Shown piece by piece: positions 24,257 to 32,340 of a stretch of DNA of 42,822 nt. The notes beneath the pieces are model-generated. The model made no database searches. It had not been told where the DNA came from and was given only the letters and a program-made list of their open reading frames with translations. Made by a program: the position numbers and the translations under genes. The DNA comes from JBAQMG01 sp049302575 (GTDB lineage Bacteria; Bacillota; Desulfitobacteriia; Desulfitobacteriales; Desulfitobacteriaceae): the NCBI GenBank assembly GCA_049302575.1, contig JBAQMG010000090.1:1-42822 (forward strand), read 5' to 3'. Within the stretch, counting starts at the first letter, position 1, and each line of letters starts with the position of its first letter.

Positions 24257-24625
24257 ATGATTAACCGCATTAATAGACAGGCTATACGTCATAAAAAGCA
24301 TAAACGTGTACGTAAAAGTGTTTTCGGCACTGCTAGCCGGCCGCGTTTTGCTGTATTTCGCAGTCTTAATCATATTTATGCTCAGCTCATTAATGATGAT
24401 TTGGGAGTAACGCTGGTGGCTGCGTCTTCACTTGATGCTGATTTTAAAATGACTGAGGAAGCTGGTGGGAATATCGCTGGTGCCCAAAAGGTCGGAGAAT
24501 TATTTGCCAAAAGAGCGCTTGAAAAGGACATTAAACAAGTGGTTTTTGATCGTGGAGGAAACATTTATCATGGGCGAATTGCTGCCTTAGCAGCTTCAGC
24601 TCGTGAAGCAGGCCTCGACTTCTAA
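24257..24625 (+). CDS. rplR: 50S ribosomal protein L18
   Basis: A 122-residue L18 starting MINRINRQAIRHKKHKRVRK, with the 5S rRNA-binding RPRFAVFRSLNHIYAQLI and the C-terminal FDRGGNIYHGRIAALAASAR. It works with L5 in the central protuberance. GAAAGGAGTG precedes the ATG. Confidence 0.98.
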   Translation: MINRINRQAIRHKKHKRVRKSVFGTASRPRFAVFRSLNHIYAQLINDDLGVTLVAASSLDADFKMTEEAGGNIAGAQKVGELFAKRALEKDIKQVVFDRGGNIYHGRIAALAASAREAGLDF

Positions 24626-24649
24626 GATAGGGTAAAGGAGGGAAAATCA

Positions 24650-25150
24650 TTGGCGAGAGTCGATGCGAGTAAACTTGAGTTAGCAGAAAAAGTCGTTCAT
24701 ATTGCCCGCGTATCTAAAGTCGTTAAAGGTGGTCGACGTTTCAGTTTTAGTGCCTTAGTTGTGGTCGGTGATGGTCATGGTCATGTTGGTGCTGGTCTGG
24801 GAAAAGCTGGGGAAGTACCTGAAGCCATCCGTAAAGCAATTGAAGATGCCAAAAAGAACTTGATTTCCATACCGATTATTGGCACTACGATACCTCATCT
24901 GGTGATTGGACATTTTGGAGCAGGGCAAGTACTGCTTAAGCCAGCTTCCAAAGGAACTGGAGTTATCGCTGGGGGTGCTGTGCGTACAGTGTTAGAGGTG
25001 ACTGGAATTCACGATATTTTGACGAAATCCTTAGGCTCAGCGAATGCTCATAATATGGTCAATGCGACCATGGCCGCTTTAAAATCGTTGAAACGTGTAG
25101 AAGAAGTCGCCAAACTCCGCGGTAAGACCGTAGAAGAAATTCTAGGTTAG
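24650..25150 (+). CDS. rpsE: 30S ribosomal protein S5
   Basis: A 166-residue S5 with a TTG start at 24650 (AAAGGAGGG upstream). The N-terminal double-stranded RNA-binding fold shows RVSKVVKGGRRFSFSALVVV and GHVGAGLGKAGEVPEAI. The C-terminal domain has KPASKGTGVIAGGAVRTVLE. S5 acts in decoding fidelity; the loop positions linked to spectinomycin resistance look wild type. Confidence 0.98.
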   Translation: MARVDASKLELAEKVVHIARVSKVVKGGRRFSFSALVVVGDGHGHVGAGLGKAGEVPEAIRKAIEDAKKNLISIPIIGTTIPHLVIGHFGAGQVLLKPASKGTGVIAGGAVRTVLEVTGIHDILTKSLGSANAHNMVNATMAALKSLKRVEEVAKLRGKTVEEILG

Positions 25151-25161
25151 GAGGATTGGTC

Positions 25162-25344
25162 ATGAAAGTAAAACTTACACTTATTAAAAGCCCGATCGGT
25201 TACTCACAAGGACATCGTGAATCTTTGAAGGTTATGGGTTTAAGAAAAATTGGTTCCAGTGTGGTACGTGAAGACAATCCCGCAACTCAAGGGGTCATTC
25301 GAAAATGTGCCCACTTACTTTCAGTGGAGTCTATTGCTGAATAA
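25162..25344 (+). CDS. rpmD: 50S ribosomal protein L30
   Basis: A 60-residue L30 beginning MKVKLTLIKSPIGYSQGHRE, with the GLRKIGSSVVREDNPATQG signature. The frame is open to TTG 25156, but TTAGGAGGA (25147-25155) places the start at ATG 25162, which also gives the family length. It starts 11 nt after rpsE. Confidence 0.96.
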   Translation: MKVKLTLIKSPIGYSQGHRESLKVMGLRKIGSSVVREDNPATQGVIRKCAHLLSVESIAE

Positions 25345-25362
25345 AAGGAGGTGTTGGCGAGC

Positions 25363-25803
25363 ATGAAATTGCATGAACTTAAGCCGGCCAAGGGTTCGAC
25401 CAAAGATACCAAACGTTTAGGACGCGGTATTGGTTCCGGACAAGGCAAGACGGCCGGTAAAGGGCATAAAGGACAAAAAGCTCGTTCTGGTGGGGGAGTA
25501 CGCCCGGGTTTTGAAGGTGGACAACAACCGCTAGCCCGACGGATGCCTAAACGTGGCTTTACAAATATTTTCAAAAAAGTATTTGAAGTTCTTAATGTCA
25601 GAGATCTGGAGCGTTTTGAAGATGGTGCTGAAGTTACCCTTCAAAGCCTCTATGAAATTGGACTTATTAAGACAGTCAAAGACGGGGTAAAGATTTTGGG
25701 AACAGGAGAACTTACAAAAGCTCTGACCGTAAAAGTAGACAAAGTCAGTCAGGCCGCGGTTGATAAGATTGTGGCTAGTGGCGGAAAAGTCGAGGTGGAG
25801 TAG
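25363..25803 (+). CDS. rplO: 50S ribosomal protein L15
   Basis: A 146-residue L15 beginning MKLHELKPAKGSTKDTKRLG, followed by the glycine-rich GRGIGSGQGKTAGKGHKGQK. The open frame reaches GTG 25351, but that lies in the AAAAGGAGGTG ribosome binding site, so ATG 25363 is chosen. L15 is a late 50S assembly protein. secY starts 1 nt after its stop. Confidence 0.96.
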   Translation: MKLHELKPAKGSTKDTKRLGRGIGSGQGKTAGKGHKGQKARSGGGVRPGFEGGQQPLARRMPKRGFTNIFKKVFEVLNVRDLERFEDGAEVTLQSLYEIGLIKTVKDGVKILGTGELTKALTVKVDKVSQAAVDKIVASGGKVEVE

Positions 25804-25804
25804 T

Positions 25805-27091
25805 ATGATCGTTGATTCTCTGAAGAATGCCTGGAAAGTTGCAGATCTAAGGAGAAAAATCGGGTTCACCATGTTGATGTTTTTGATCTTTCGAATAGGA
25901 GCCCATATTCCGATTCCGTTTGTTAATCACGAGACTTTGAAACAAATGATGGGTAGTGGAGGAATCTTTGACTTTTTCGATACCTTTTCAGGAGGAGCAT
26001 TTAAGAGTCTCACCGTCTTTGCCTTAAGTATTACACCTTATATTACGGCCTCGATTATTCTGCAACTTTTGACTATTGTCATTCCGTCCTTGGAGCGGCT
26101 GGCTAAGGAAGGTGATTATGGTCGTAAAAAGATAACTCAATATACTCGTTATGGGACTGTAATTCTAGGGTTTATTCAAGGTTTTGGTTTATCTTTTGGT
26201 CTGCGTGGTGCCTTGCTTATCCCGGCAGGTGTCCCCAATTGGTTAATCTATTTACTCGTGACACTGGTTTTGACCGCAGGTACCGCCTTCTTAATGTGGC
26301 TCGGAGAATCAATTACTGAAAAGGGAATTGGCAATGGGATTTCTCTAATCATCTTTGCTGGTATCGTTTCTCGGGTTCCTGACGCAATTAAGTATCTCTG
26401 GGGACTTCTTAGAGTACACGAAATTAATGCCCTTACTGTGCTCGGCTTAGCTATTATTATTGTCTTTGTCATTGCTGGGGTTGTTTATGTTCAAGAAGGT
26501 CAACGCCGAATACAGGTTCAATATGCTAAACGAGTTGTAGGACGCCGAGTTTACGGGGGTCAAAGCTCTCATATACCATTAAAGGTTAACCAGGCAGGGG
26601 TAATACCAGTCATTTTTGCAGTTTCTTTATTAGCCTTTCCTCAATCAATTGCAACTTGGGTTCCCAATTCTGCATTTTCTCTGTTCATCAATCAGTGGTT
26701 TAGTATGAATGGGACATTAAAATCCATACCTTATCTTTTGATGTATACAGTTCTAATCATCTTCTTTACCTACTTCTACACTGCGGTTACTTTTAATCCA
26801 GTGGATGTTGCGGACAATCTAAAAAAGTATGGTGGATTTATTCCAGGATTACGTCCTGGTCGTCCGACGGCAGATTATATTTCTAAAGTTTTAAGTAGAA
26901 TTACTTTGGCTGGTGGATTATTTCTTTCCCTTATAGCTGTTTTACCTAGTCTTGTCATTGGTTTGACAGGTCTAAAGAGTATATATTTTGGGGGTACTTC
27001 ACTACTAATCGTTGTAGCAGTGGCTTTAGAGACGATGAAACAGCTTGAAGCCCAACTTATGCAAAGGCACTATCAAGGGTTTATGAAATAA
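25805..27091 (+). CDS. secY: Preprotein translocase subunit SecY
   Basis: A 428-residue, ten-helix channel protein. It begins MIVDSLKNAWKVADLRRKIG. Conserved parts are the plug region near IFDFFDTFSGGAFKS, TPYITASIILQLL, GNGISLIIFAGIVSR, the cytoplasmic RRIQVQYAKR loop, and the C-terminal TFNPVDVADNLKKYGGFIPG then LRPGRPT. It translocates unfolded proteins with SecE, SecG and SecA. The frame is open upstream to 25760, but GAGGTGGAG fixes the start at ATG 25805, right after rplO. Confidence 0.98.
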   Translation: MIVDSLKNAWKVADLRRKIGFTMLMFLIFRIGAHIPIPFVNHETLKQMMGSGGIFDFFDTFSGGAFKSLTVFALSITPYITASIILQLLTIVIPSLERLAKEGDYGRKKITQYTRYGTVILGFIQGFGLSFGLRGALLIPAGVPNWLIYLLVTLVLTAGTAFLMWLGESITEKGIGNGISLIIFAGIVSRVPDAIKYLWGLLRVHEINALTVLGLAIIIVFVIAGVVYVQEGQRRIQVQYAKRVVGRRVYGGQSSHIPLKVNQAGVIPVIFAVSLLAFPQSIATWVPNSAFSLFINQWFSMNGTLKSIPYLLMYTVLIIFFTYFYTAVTFNPVDVADNLKKYGGFIPGLRPGRPTADYISKVLSRITLAGGLFLSLIAVLPSLVIGLTGLKSIYFGGTSLLIVVAVALETMKQLEAQLMQRHYQGFMK

Positions 27092-27111
27092 GAGGAGTGT
27101 GCTAAGGAAAG

Positions 27112-27759
27112 ATGAGAACCATAATAATGGGGCCGCCAGGGGCAGGTAAAGGTACTCAAGCTTCTGTTCTTGTAGAACGTTTTCATATTCCACATATCTC
27201 CACAGGGGATATGTTTAGGGCAGCAATTAAAGCAGGAACAGCTCTGGGGTTAAAAGCTAAGGAATACATGGATGTCGGTGGCTTAGTACCAGATGAGGTT
27301 ACAATCGGGATTGTTCAAGAAAGACTAAATCAGGCAGACTGTGCTGATGGATTTTTGCTTGACGGCTTTCCTAGGACTGTAGCCCAAGCAGGTGCCTTAG
27401 ATAAGATAATCCAAAGTCTTGCGGTTAAGCTTGACGGAGTTATTAATATCGAAGTGGACGAAGCAAAGCTTTTGGCTAGGTTAACTGGTCGTCGTGTTTG
27501 TCGCCAATGTGGTGATACCTATCATCAAGTTTTTAATCCACCAGCCAAAGAAGCAGTCTGTGATAAATGCGGTGGTGAACTTTATCAACGTAGTGATGAT
27601 ACTTTGGAGACAGCCCAAAACAGACTAAATGTTTACAACACACAAACTGAGCCTTTGATTAACTATTATCGTACGCAAGGTTTGTTAAAAGGCATTCAAG
27701 GCGATCAAGAAATTAAACTTGTTTTACAGGATATTCTTAAGGCAATGGGGCGGGTCTAG
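27112..27759 (+). CDS. adk: Adenylate kinase (zinc-lid type)
   Basis: A 215-residue kinase converting ATP + AMP to 2 ADP. The P-loop GPPGAGKGT is at 8-16, with the ISTGDMFRAAI AMP-binding segment and FLLDGFPRT. The lid holds a structural zinc site, C130, C133, C150 and C153, common in Gram-positives. The stop TAG overlaps the map GTG by one base. Its place after secY is conserved in Firmicutes. Confidence 0.98.
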   Translation: MRTIIMGPPGAGKGTQASVLVERFHIPHISTGDMFRAAIKAGTALGLKAKEYMDVGGLVPDEVTIGIVQERLNQADCADGFLLDGFPRTVAQAGALDKIIQSLAVKLDGVINIEVDEAKLLARLTGRRVCRQCGDTYHQVFNPPAKEAVCDKCGGELYQRSDDTLETAQNRLNVYNTQTEPLINYYRTQGLLKGIQGDQEIKLVLQDILKAMGRV

Positions 27760-28505
27760 TGATTGAGTTGAAGACAAGCGGCCAACTTGAAAAAATGCGT
27801 AAGGCTGGTCGAATTGTGGCGGAAACTCTCTCTTTAATTAAACAGGCGGTTCACCCTGGGGTAACTACCTTAGAACTAGACCGTCTAGCCGAAAACTATA
27901 TTCGTAAATGCGGAGCTGTGCCAGCTTTTAAAGGGTACAATGGTTTTCCTGCCACACTTTGCACTTCGGTAAATGAACAAGTTGTTCATGGAATACCAAG
28001 TTTAAGAAAACTGCAATCAGGTGATATTATAAGTATTGATTGCGGCGCGGTTATTGATGGTTATTTTGGAGATGCAGCTTTAACTTTACCGGTAGGAGAT
28101 ATTTCTCCTGAACTCCGGCAATTACTTGAAGTTACTGAGGAGTCTCTAATGTTGGGTATTGATCAGGCAAAGATAGGATGTCGCCTCCAAGACATTTCGC
28201 ATGCAGTTCAAACTCATGTAGAGGGAAAAGGATTCTCTGTTGTACGTGATTATGTAGGACACGGAATTGGTAAAGCTATGCATGAAGAACCGCAAATTCC
28301 CAACTTTGGCAGACCTGGTCGGGGACCACGACTCGAGGTAGGTATGGTCTTGGCGATTGAACCTATGGTCAATTTGGGCACGTTTGAAGTGCAGACATTG
28401 GAAGACCACTGGACTGTGGTAACAAGAGATTGTAAAGCTTCAGCACATTTTGAGCATACAGTCGCCATTACAAAGAATGGTCCAGAAATATTAACTCGAG
28501 GTTAA
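27759..28505 (+). CDS. map: Methionine aminopeptidase, type I
   Basis: A 248-residue enzyme that removes the initiator Met from nascent proteins. The five metal ligands fit: D94 (SIDCG), D105 (GYFGD), H168 (GHGIG), and the Glu residues in AIEPM and HFEHTVA. It begins MIELKTSGQLEKMRKAGRIV, with no N-terminal zinc-finger extension (type Ia). GTG 27759 overlaps the adk stop, indicating coupled translation. infA follows after 35 nt. Confidence 0.97.
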   Translation: MIELKTSGQLEKMRKAGRIVAETLSLIKQAVHPGVTTLELDRLAENYIRKCGAVPAFKGYNGFPATLCTSVNEQVVHGIPSLRKLQSGDIISIDCGAVIDGYFGDAALTLPVGDISPELRQLLEVTEESLMLGIDQAKIGCRLQDISHAVQTHVEGKGFSVVRDYVGHGIGKAMHEEPQIPNFGRPGRGPRLEVGMVLAIEPMVNLGTFEVQTLEDHWTVVTRDCKASAHFEHTVAITKNGPEILTRG

Positions 28506-28540
28506 ATAATCCGAACACGTGCCTGAGGAGGGATTAACAC

Positions 28541-28759
28541 ATGTCTAAAGAGGATGTTATTGAAGTTGAAGGAAAAGTCTTAGAGCCACTGCCCAATGCC
28601 ATGTTTCAGGTGGAACTCACCAATGGACATAAGGTTTTGGCGCACGTCTCTGGAAAGATCCGGATGAATTTTATTCGGATTCTTCCGGGAGACAGGGTTA
28701 CTGTGGAGCTATCTCCTTATGACCTATCTCGCGGCAGAATCGTATACCGGTTTAAGTAA
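28541..28759 (+). CDS. infA: Translation initiation factor IF-1
   Basis: A 72-residue OB-fold protein, exact family length. It begins MSKEDVIEVEGKVLEPLPNA, with GHKVLAHVSGKIRMNFIRIL and a C-terminal LSRGRIVYRFK. It occupies the A site of the 30S subunit during initiation. GAGGAGGGA precedes the ATG. Confidence 0.98.
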   Translation: MSKEDVIEVEGKVLEPLPNAMFQVELTNGHKVLAHVSGKIRMNFIRILPGDRVTVELSPYDLSRGRIVYRFK

Positions 28760-28780
28760 GGATAAAGGGAGGGGAACACG

Positions 28781-28894
28781 GTGAAAGTTAAACCTTCTGT
28801 GAAGCAGATTTGCGAGAAATGCAAGATTATTAAAAGACATGGTAAGGTTATGGTGATCTGTGAAAATCCCAAACACAAACAAAAACAGGGTTAA
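28781..28894 (+). CDS. rpmJ: 50S ribosomal protein L36 (zinc type)
   Basis: A 37-residue protein with a GTG start at 28781 after AAAGGGAGGGG. It begins MKVKPSVKQICEKCKIIKRH and ends ENPKHKQKQG. The zinc ligands are C11, C14, C27 and H32, the C+ form. Its place between infA and rpsM is standard. Confidence 0.95.
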   Translation: MKVKPSVKQICEKCKIIKRHGKVMVICENPKHKQKQG

Positions 28895-29019
28895 AGATCA
28901 CCCTGACGCGCGGCTGAGTTGGACGAGTGGTTCAATGCGTCTGGTTATAGGCCTTGTCATATAGTGTTTAACTAGTTTATTGTTTTAATAAGACTGAATT
29001 TTGGGGGTGTATAGATTAG

Positions 29020-29391
29020 ATGGCACGTATCGCTGGAGTTGACTTGCCACGTGAGAAACGTGTGGAGGTTGCCTTAACCTATATTTATGGAATTGGGCTA
29101 CCTAGTTCACAAAAGATTCTCGCCAAGACCGGTGTAAGTCCGGACACCCGTGTGCGTGATCTCTCCGAAGCGGAGGTCACAAAACTCAGGGAAATGATTG
29201 ATAAAGAAAATAAGGTCGAAGGCGACCTGCGTCGCGAAGTGTCCCTTAATATTAAACGTTTGATGGAAATCGGTTGCTACCGTGGTATACGCCATCGCCG
29301 GGGACTCCCTGTGCGTGGACAGCGCACTAAAACCAATGCCCGTACCCGCAAAGGTCCGGCTAAGACGGTAGGAGCACGCCGTAAAAAATAA
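29020..29391 (+). CDS. rpsM: 30S ribosomal protein S13
   Basis: A 123-residue S13: MARIAGVDLPREKRVEVALT at the start, a helix-two-turn-helix region, and the basic C-terminal GLPVRGQRTKTNARTRKGP that contacts P-site tRNA. It forms bridges to the 50S subunit. The 125-nt spacer before it has no convincing promoter. GGGGGTGT precedes the ATG by 10 nt. Confidence 0.98.
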   Translation: MARIAGVDLPREKRVEVALTYIYGIGLPSSQKILAKTGVSPDTRVRDLSEAEVTKLREMIDKENKVEGDLRREVSLNIKRLMEIGCYRGIRHRRGLPVRGQRTKTNARTRKGPAKTVGARRKK

Positions 29392-29410
29392 TTAAGGGGG
29401 GATAACCGAG

Positions 29411-29800
29411 ATGGCGCGTAAAGTTGTCCGGACTAAACGTCGGGAACGTAAAAATATTGAGACAGGGATTGCCCATATTAAATCTACCTTTAACAATACT
29501 ATGGTTACCATTACCGATACAATCGGCAATGCTCTTTCTTGGTCAAGTGCTGGATCACTTGGTTTCAAAGGATCTCGTAAAAGCACTCCTTATGCCGCCC
29601 AAATGGCCGCTGAAACAGCTGCCAAGGCTGCAATGGAACATGGCTTAAGAGAAGTAGAATGCTTTGTTAAAGGGCCAGGAACCGGGCGTGAGGCGGCAAT
29701 TCGCGCCTTGCAATCGGCAGGATTGGAAGTTAATTTGATCAAGGATGTGACGCCAATTCCACATAATGGATGTCGGCCACCGAAACGGAGAAGGGTATAA
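29411..29800 (+). CDS. rpsK: 30S ribosomal protein S11
   Basis: A 129-residue S11 with the conserved GIAHIKSTFNNTMVTITD, the KGPGTGREAAIRALQ segment and the C-terminal DVTPIPHNGCRPPKRRR. It lies on the platform beside the E-site mRNA. AAGGGGGGATAA precedes the ATG. Confidence 0.98.
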   Translation: MARKVVRTKRRERKNIETGIAHIKSTFNNTMVTITDTIGNALSWSSAGSLGFKGSRKSTPYAAQMAAETAAKAAMEHGLREVECFVKGPGTGREAAIRALQSAGLEVNLIKDVTPIPHNGCRPPKRRRV

Positions 29801-29813
29801 GGGGGTGTAATTG

Positions 29814-30443
29814 ATGGCTAGATATACAGGGCCCGTTTGTCGTTTATGTCGCCGTGAAGGAATGAAGCTCTTTTTAAAAGGGGATCGCTGCTATACCGGC
29901 AAATGTGCTATTGACCGCCGCCAGTATGCTCCCGGGATGCACGGTCAAAGCCGAGGCAAAAAACCGACGGAATACGGTATCCAGTTGCGTGAGAAGCAAA
30001 AAGCACGTCGGATTTATGGAGTTATGGAAGGTCAGTTCCGCAATTACTTTGATGAGGCTGCTCGTCAAAAGGGTATGACCGGGGATAATCTAATGAGGTT
30101 ACTTGAGCGCCGTTTAGATAATGTCGCTTATCGACTTGGCTTTGCTGCTTCAAGAGCGGAAGCTCGCCAGCTCGTTCGTCATGGTCATTTTACGGTGAAT
30201 GGTAAGAAGGTTGATATACCTTCCTTCTTAGTTCGTGTCGGTGAAGTCATTGCACTCAAAGAAGCTAGCAAGAGTTCGTCCCGCTTACAACAAATTCTGG
30301 AGGGTCTGGGTACACATGCTGTGCCATCTTGGTTAAGTCTAGATACGAATACTTTAGCTGGTACGATTATCAATCTTCCTTCTCGTGAAGATATTCAAAT
30401 ACCTATCCAAGATCACCTTATTGTGGAGAAATACTCCCGTTAA
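29814..30443 (+). CDS. rpsD: 30S ribosomal protein S4 (zinc type)
   Basis: A 209-residue S4 starting MARYTGPVCRLCRREGMKLF. The N-terminal cysteines C9, C12, C26 and C31 match the zinc-binding form of S4. The S4 RNA-binding domain (LERRLDNVAYRLGFAASRAE, VNGKKVDIPS) follows. TTG 29811 is in frame, but ATG 29814 has better spacing from GGGGGTG. S4 is an assembly initiator. In Clostridia it sits here before rpoA, whereas in Bacillus it is elsewhere. Confidence 0.97.
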   Translation: MARYTGPVCRLCRREGMKLFLKGDRCYTGKCAIDRRQYAPGMHGQSRGKKPTEYGIQLREKQKARRIYGVMEGQFRNYFDEAARQKGMTGDNLMRLLERRLDNVAYRLGFAASRAEARQLVRHGHFTVNGKKVDIPSFLVRVGEVIALKEASKSSSRLQQILEGLGTHAVPSWLSLDTNTLAGTIINLPSREDIQIPIQDHLIVEKYSR

Positions 30444-30603
30444 AGATTACCTTAGCCTTTGGAGGGTGAGGTTCCACTTTATTAAGGTGGAAATCTACAG
30501 AGGCTGCGTAAAGATGCCCGGATTGTAACGTTCTGTCGTCCGGCCGCTGTATGTTTGTTTGGATGGTTTGTGTATCAAGTTCCCGAGAAAGAAGGTGCAT
30601 CCG
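30444..30603. other. rpsD-rpoA spacer with hairpins
   Basis: This 160-nt spacer shows CCAC/GTGG pairing around 30475-30490 and a hairpin CCGGA/TCCGG around 30519-30543. No promoter is convincing. S4 commonly regulates its own mRNA, so a leader role is possible but unproven. Confidence 0.3.
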
Positions 30604-31551
30604 ATGTTAGAAATCGAGAAGCCCAGAATTGAATGTGTAGATCGATCGGAAGATAACACCTATGCCAAATTTATTGTTGAACCGCTTGAGCGGGGCTATG
30701 GGATTACGTTAGGCAATTCGTTGCGTCGTATTCTTCTTTCCTCGCTCCCAGGTTCAGCAGTGACCTCAGTCAAAATCGAAGGTGTTTTGCATGAATTCTC
30801 TACTATTCCAGGTGTTTTGCAAGATGTAACAGACATTATCCTTAACATGAAGTCATTGGCGTTAAAAGGTTATACTGATGAACTTCGGGTCTTGCGTCTT
30901 GAAATGGAAGGCGAAGGAGTTGTAAGGGCTGGGGATATCCTGACTGACCCGGATATTGAAATTCTCAATCCAGAGCTTGAAATAGCCACGTTGGACAAAG
31001 ATGGGCGTCTTTTTATGGAGATGACGGTTGAAAGAGGCCGTGGCTATATCCCCGCGGATAAAAACAAAAAACCAGAGCATGTCATCGGAGTTATACCGAT
31101 TGATTCTATTTTTGCTCCAGTTTATAAAGTGAATTATAGCGTGGAAGATACTCGGGTTGGGCAAATCACTGATTATGATAAATTAACAATGGAAGTGTGG
31201 TCTAATGGTAGCATTTCTCCAGAAGAGGCTACAAGTTTAGCGGCAAAAATTCTCAGTGAGCATTTGCGGCTTTTCATGGGTCTAACAGACAAACTTAACA
31301 ACGTAGAAATTATGGTTGAAAAAGAAGAAGAAGCTAAAGATAAGATCTTAGTTATGACAATTGAGGAGTTGGATTTATCTGTACGCTCCTATAATTGTCT
31401 AAAAAGAGCTGGGATTAATTCGGTTGAAGAATTAACTCAGAAAACCGAAGAAGACATGATTAAAGTACGTAATCTGGGTCGCAAGTCTTTAGAAGAAGTG
31501 GAACACAAACTCAATGAATTGAGTTTAGGCTTCCGTCCAGCTGAGGACTAA
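30604..31551 (+). CDS. rpoA: DNA-directed RNA polymerase subunit alpha
   Basis: A 315-residue alpha subunit. The N-terminal assembly domain (about 1-230) includes RGYGITLGNSLRRILLSSLP. An acidic linker follows, then the C-terminal domain (about 250-315) with SVRSYNCLKRAGINSVEELT and RNLGRKSLEEVEHKL, which contacts UP elements and activators. The open frame extends to 30559, but AAGAAGGTG and the conserved MLEIEKPRIE set the start at ATG 30604. rplQ follows, as usual. Confidence 0.98.
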   Translation: MLEIEKPRIECVDRSEDNTYAKFIVEPLERGYGITLGNSLRRILLSSLPGSAVTSVKIEGVLHEFSTIPGVLQDVTDIILNMKSLALKGYTDELRVLRLEMEGEGVVRAGDILTDPDIEILNPELEIATLDKDGRLFMEMTVERGRGYIPADKNKKPEHVIGVIPIDSIFAPVYKVNYSVEDTRVGQITDYDKLTMEVWSNGSISPEEATSLAAKILSEHLRLFMGLTDKLNNVEIMVEKEEEAKDKILVMTIEELDLSVRSYNCLKRAGINSVEELTQKTEEDMIKVRNLGRKSLEEVEHKLNELSLGFRPAED

Positions 31552-31594
31552 TGCGGAACAGAAAACTAATCCTTAAGCAAAGGAGAGGATATCG

Positions 31595-31933
31595 TTGGCT
31601 TACCGCAAGTTGGGATTAAATTCGGGTCATCGCAGGTCAATGTTGCGTAATATTGTTACTTCCCTGTTGAAATTCGAACGTATTGAAACAACCGAAGCAC
31701 GAGCCAAGGAATTGAATGCCATAGCCGAAAAAATGATTTCGCTTGGCAAACAAGGAGATTTGGCTGCTAGACGTCAAGCAATGTCTTATTTGATGGAAGA
31801 AGACATTGTTACAAAGTTGTTTGAGACTATTGCGCCTAAATATGCCGATCGCCAAGGTGGCTATACCCGCATCATGAAAAAGGGTTTCCGCCGTGGAGAT
31901 GCTGCGGAAATGGTGCTTATTGAGTTGGTTTAG
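31595..31933 (+). CDS. rplQ: 50S ribosomal protein L17
   Basis: A 112-residue L17 with a TTG start (AAAGGAGAGG upstream). The conserved MAYRKLGLNSGHRRSMLRN, ERIETTEARAKEL and C-terminal GYTRIMKKGFRRGDAAEMV are present. It is a tunnel-exit protein and the last gene of the super-operon. A MITE-like element begins 7 nt after its stop. Confidence 0.97.
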   Translation: MAYRKLGLNSGHRRSMLRNIVTSLLKFERIETTEARAKELNAIAEKMISLGKQGDLAARRQAMSYLMEEDIVTKLFETIAPKYADRQGGYTRIMKKGFRRGDAAEMVLIELV

Positions 31934-31939
31934 GAAACG

Positions 31940-32179
31940 GTAAATCACTATAGTACGTTCGCAAGCGTTGCATTTGCTACATCCACTCGGCGTTAGATTT
32001 ACTTTCAAGGTTGCCTCGTGGCGTTAGTCTCCACTGGAGACTAACGTACTTGATTCTACGGCTAAACGCCAAAACCCCTGGGTATTTCTGCATGTGAACC
32101 GTTGGCGTTCATAACGCCATATCATCTGCGTTCGCTCACGCAAATTCCACTAATTGCTCACTAAGCTATAGTGATTTAC
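31940..32179. mobile_element. MITE-like element with 14-bp terminal inverted repeats
   Basis: Perfect 14-bp inverted repeats bound a 240-bp non-coding block: GTAAATCACTATAG (31940-31953) and its complement (32166-32179). Inside are a 12-bp palindromic stem (32022-32033 with 32035-32046), a hairpin GGCGTT/AACGCC (about 32104-32118), TGCGT/ACGCA (about 32127-32142), and several GCGTTAG copies in both orientations. No target-site duplication is clear. The architecture fits a non-autonomous element, or a structured repeat. No transposase is nearby. Confidence 0.5.
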
Positions 32180-32208
32180 GAATCGTACAGGAACAAAAGA
32201 TAGGGAGT

Positions 32209-32244
32209 CTGGCACTGAAGAGTGCTGGGCCCCATTTGTCTTTG
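32209..32244 (+). terminator. Probable terminator of the ribosomal super-operon
   Basis: A 10-bp stem with G-U pairs, GTCTGGCACT/AGTGCTGGGC, has a GAAG loop and is followed by a moderately T-rich segment (CATTTGTCTTTGTC). The T-tract is imperfect. Confidence 0.5.
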
Positions 32245-32268
32245 TCTTCGTGTTATTCTAAACTACTC

Positions 32269-32297
32269 TTGCCATCTTGGTAGATTTATTGTAAACT
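32269..32297 (+). promoter_or_regulatory. Promoter for bioY
   Basis: TTGCCA (32269-32274), 17 nt, then TAAACT (32292-32297). The -10 lies inside the left half of the BirA site, so repressor binding would cover it. Confidence 0.6.
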
Positions 32298-32320
32298 ATG
32301 TTTAAAATAAGAGTTTACAA
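32289..32320 (+). promoter_or_regulatory. BirA operator (biotin repressor site)
   Basis: TTGTAAACT (32289-32297), 14 nt, AGTTTACAA (32312-32320). This is a perfect inverted repeat with the half-site sequence and spacing known for BirA. It ends 20 nt before the biotin transporter gene bioY, so biotin repression is strongly indicated. Confidence 0.88.
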
Positions 32321-32340
32321 TAGAGGAGGAGAAGTTAAAA

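Larger units (their letters stand above)
31934..32340. other. rplQ-bioY intergenic region (407 nt)
   Basis: No gene. It holds a 240-bp MITE-like element (31940-32179), a hairpin that probably terminates the super-operon (32209-32240), and the bioY promoter with its BirA operator (32269-32320). Confidence 0.7.

Noticed and set aside
28895..29019. Promoter before rpsM
   Set aside because: TATAGT-like sequences exist, but none has a -35 box at acceptable spacing.
31940..32179. Riboswitch for bioY
   Set aside because: The block ends about 160 nt before bioY with a terminator-like hairpin between, and a BirA operator already explains control; terminal inverted repeats point to a mobile or repeat element.
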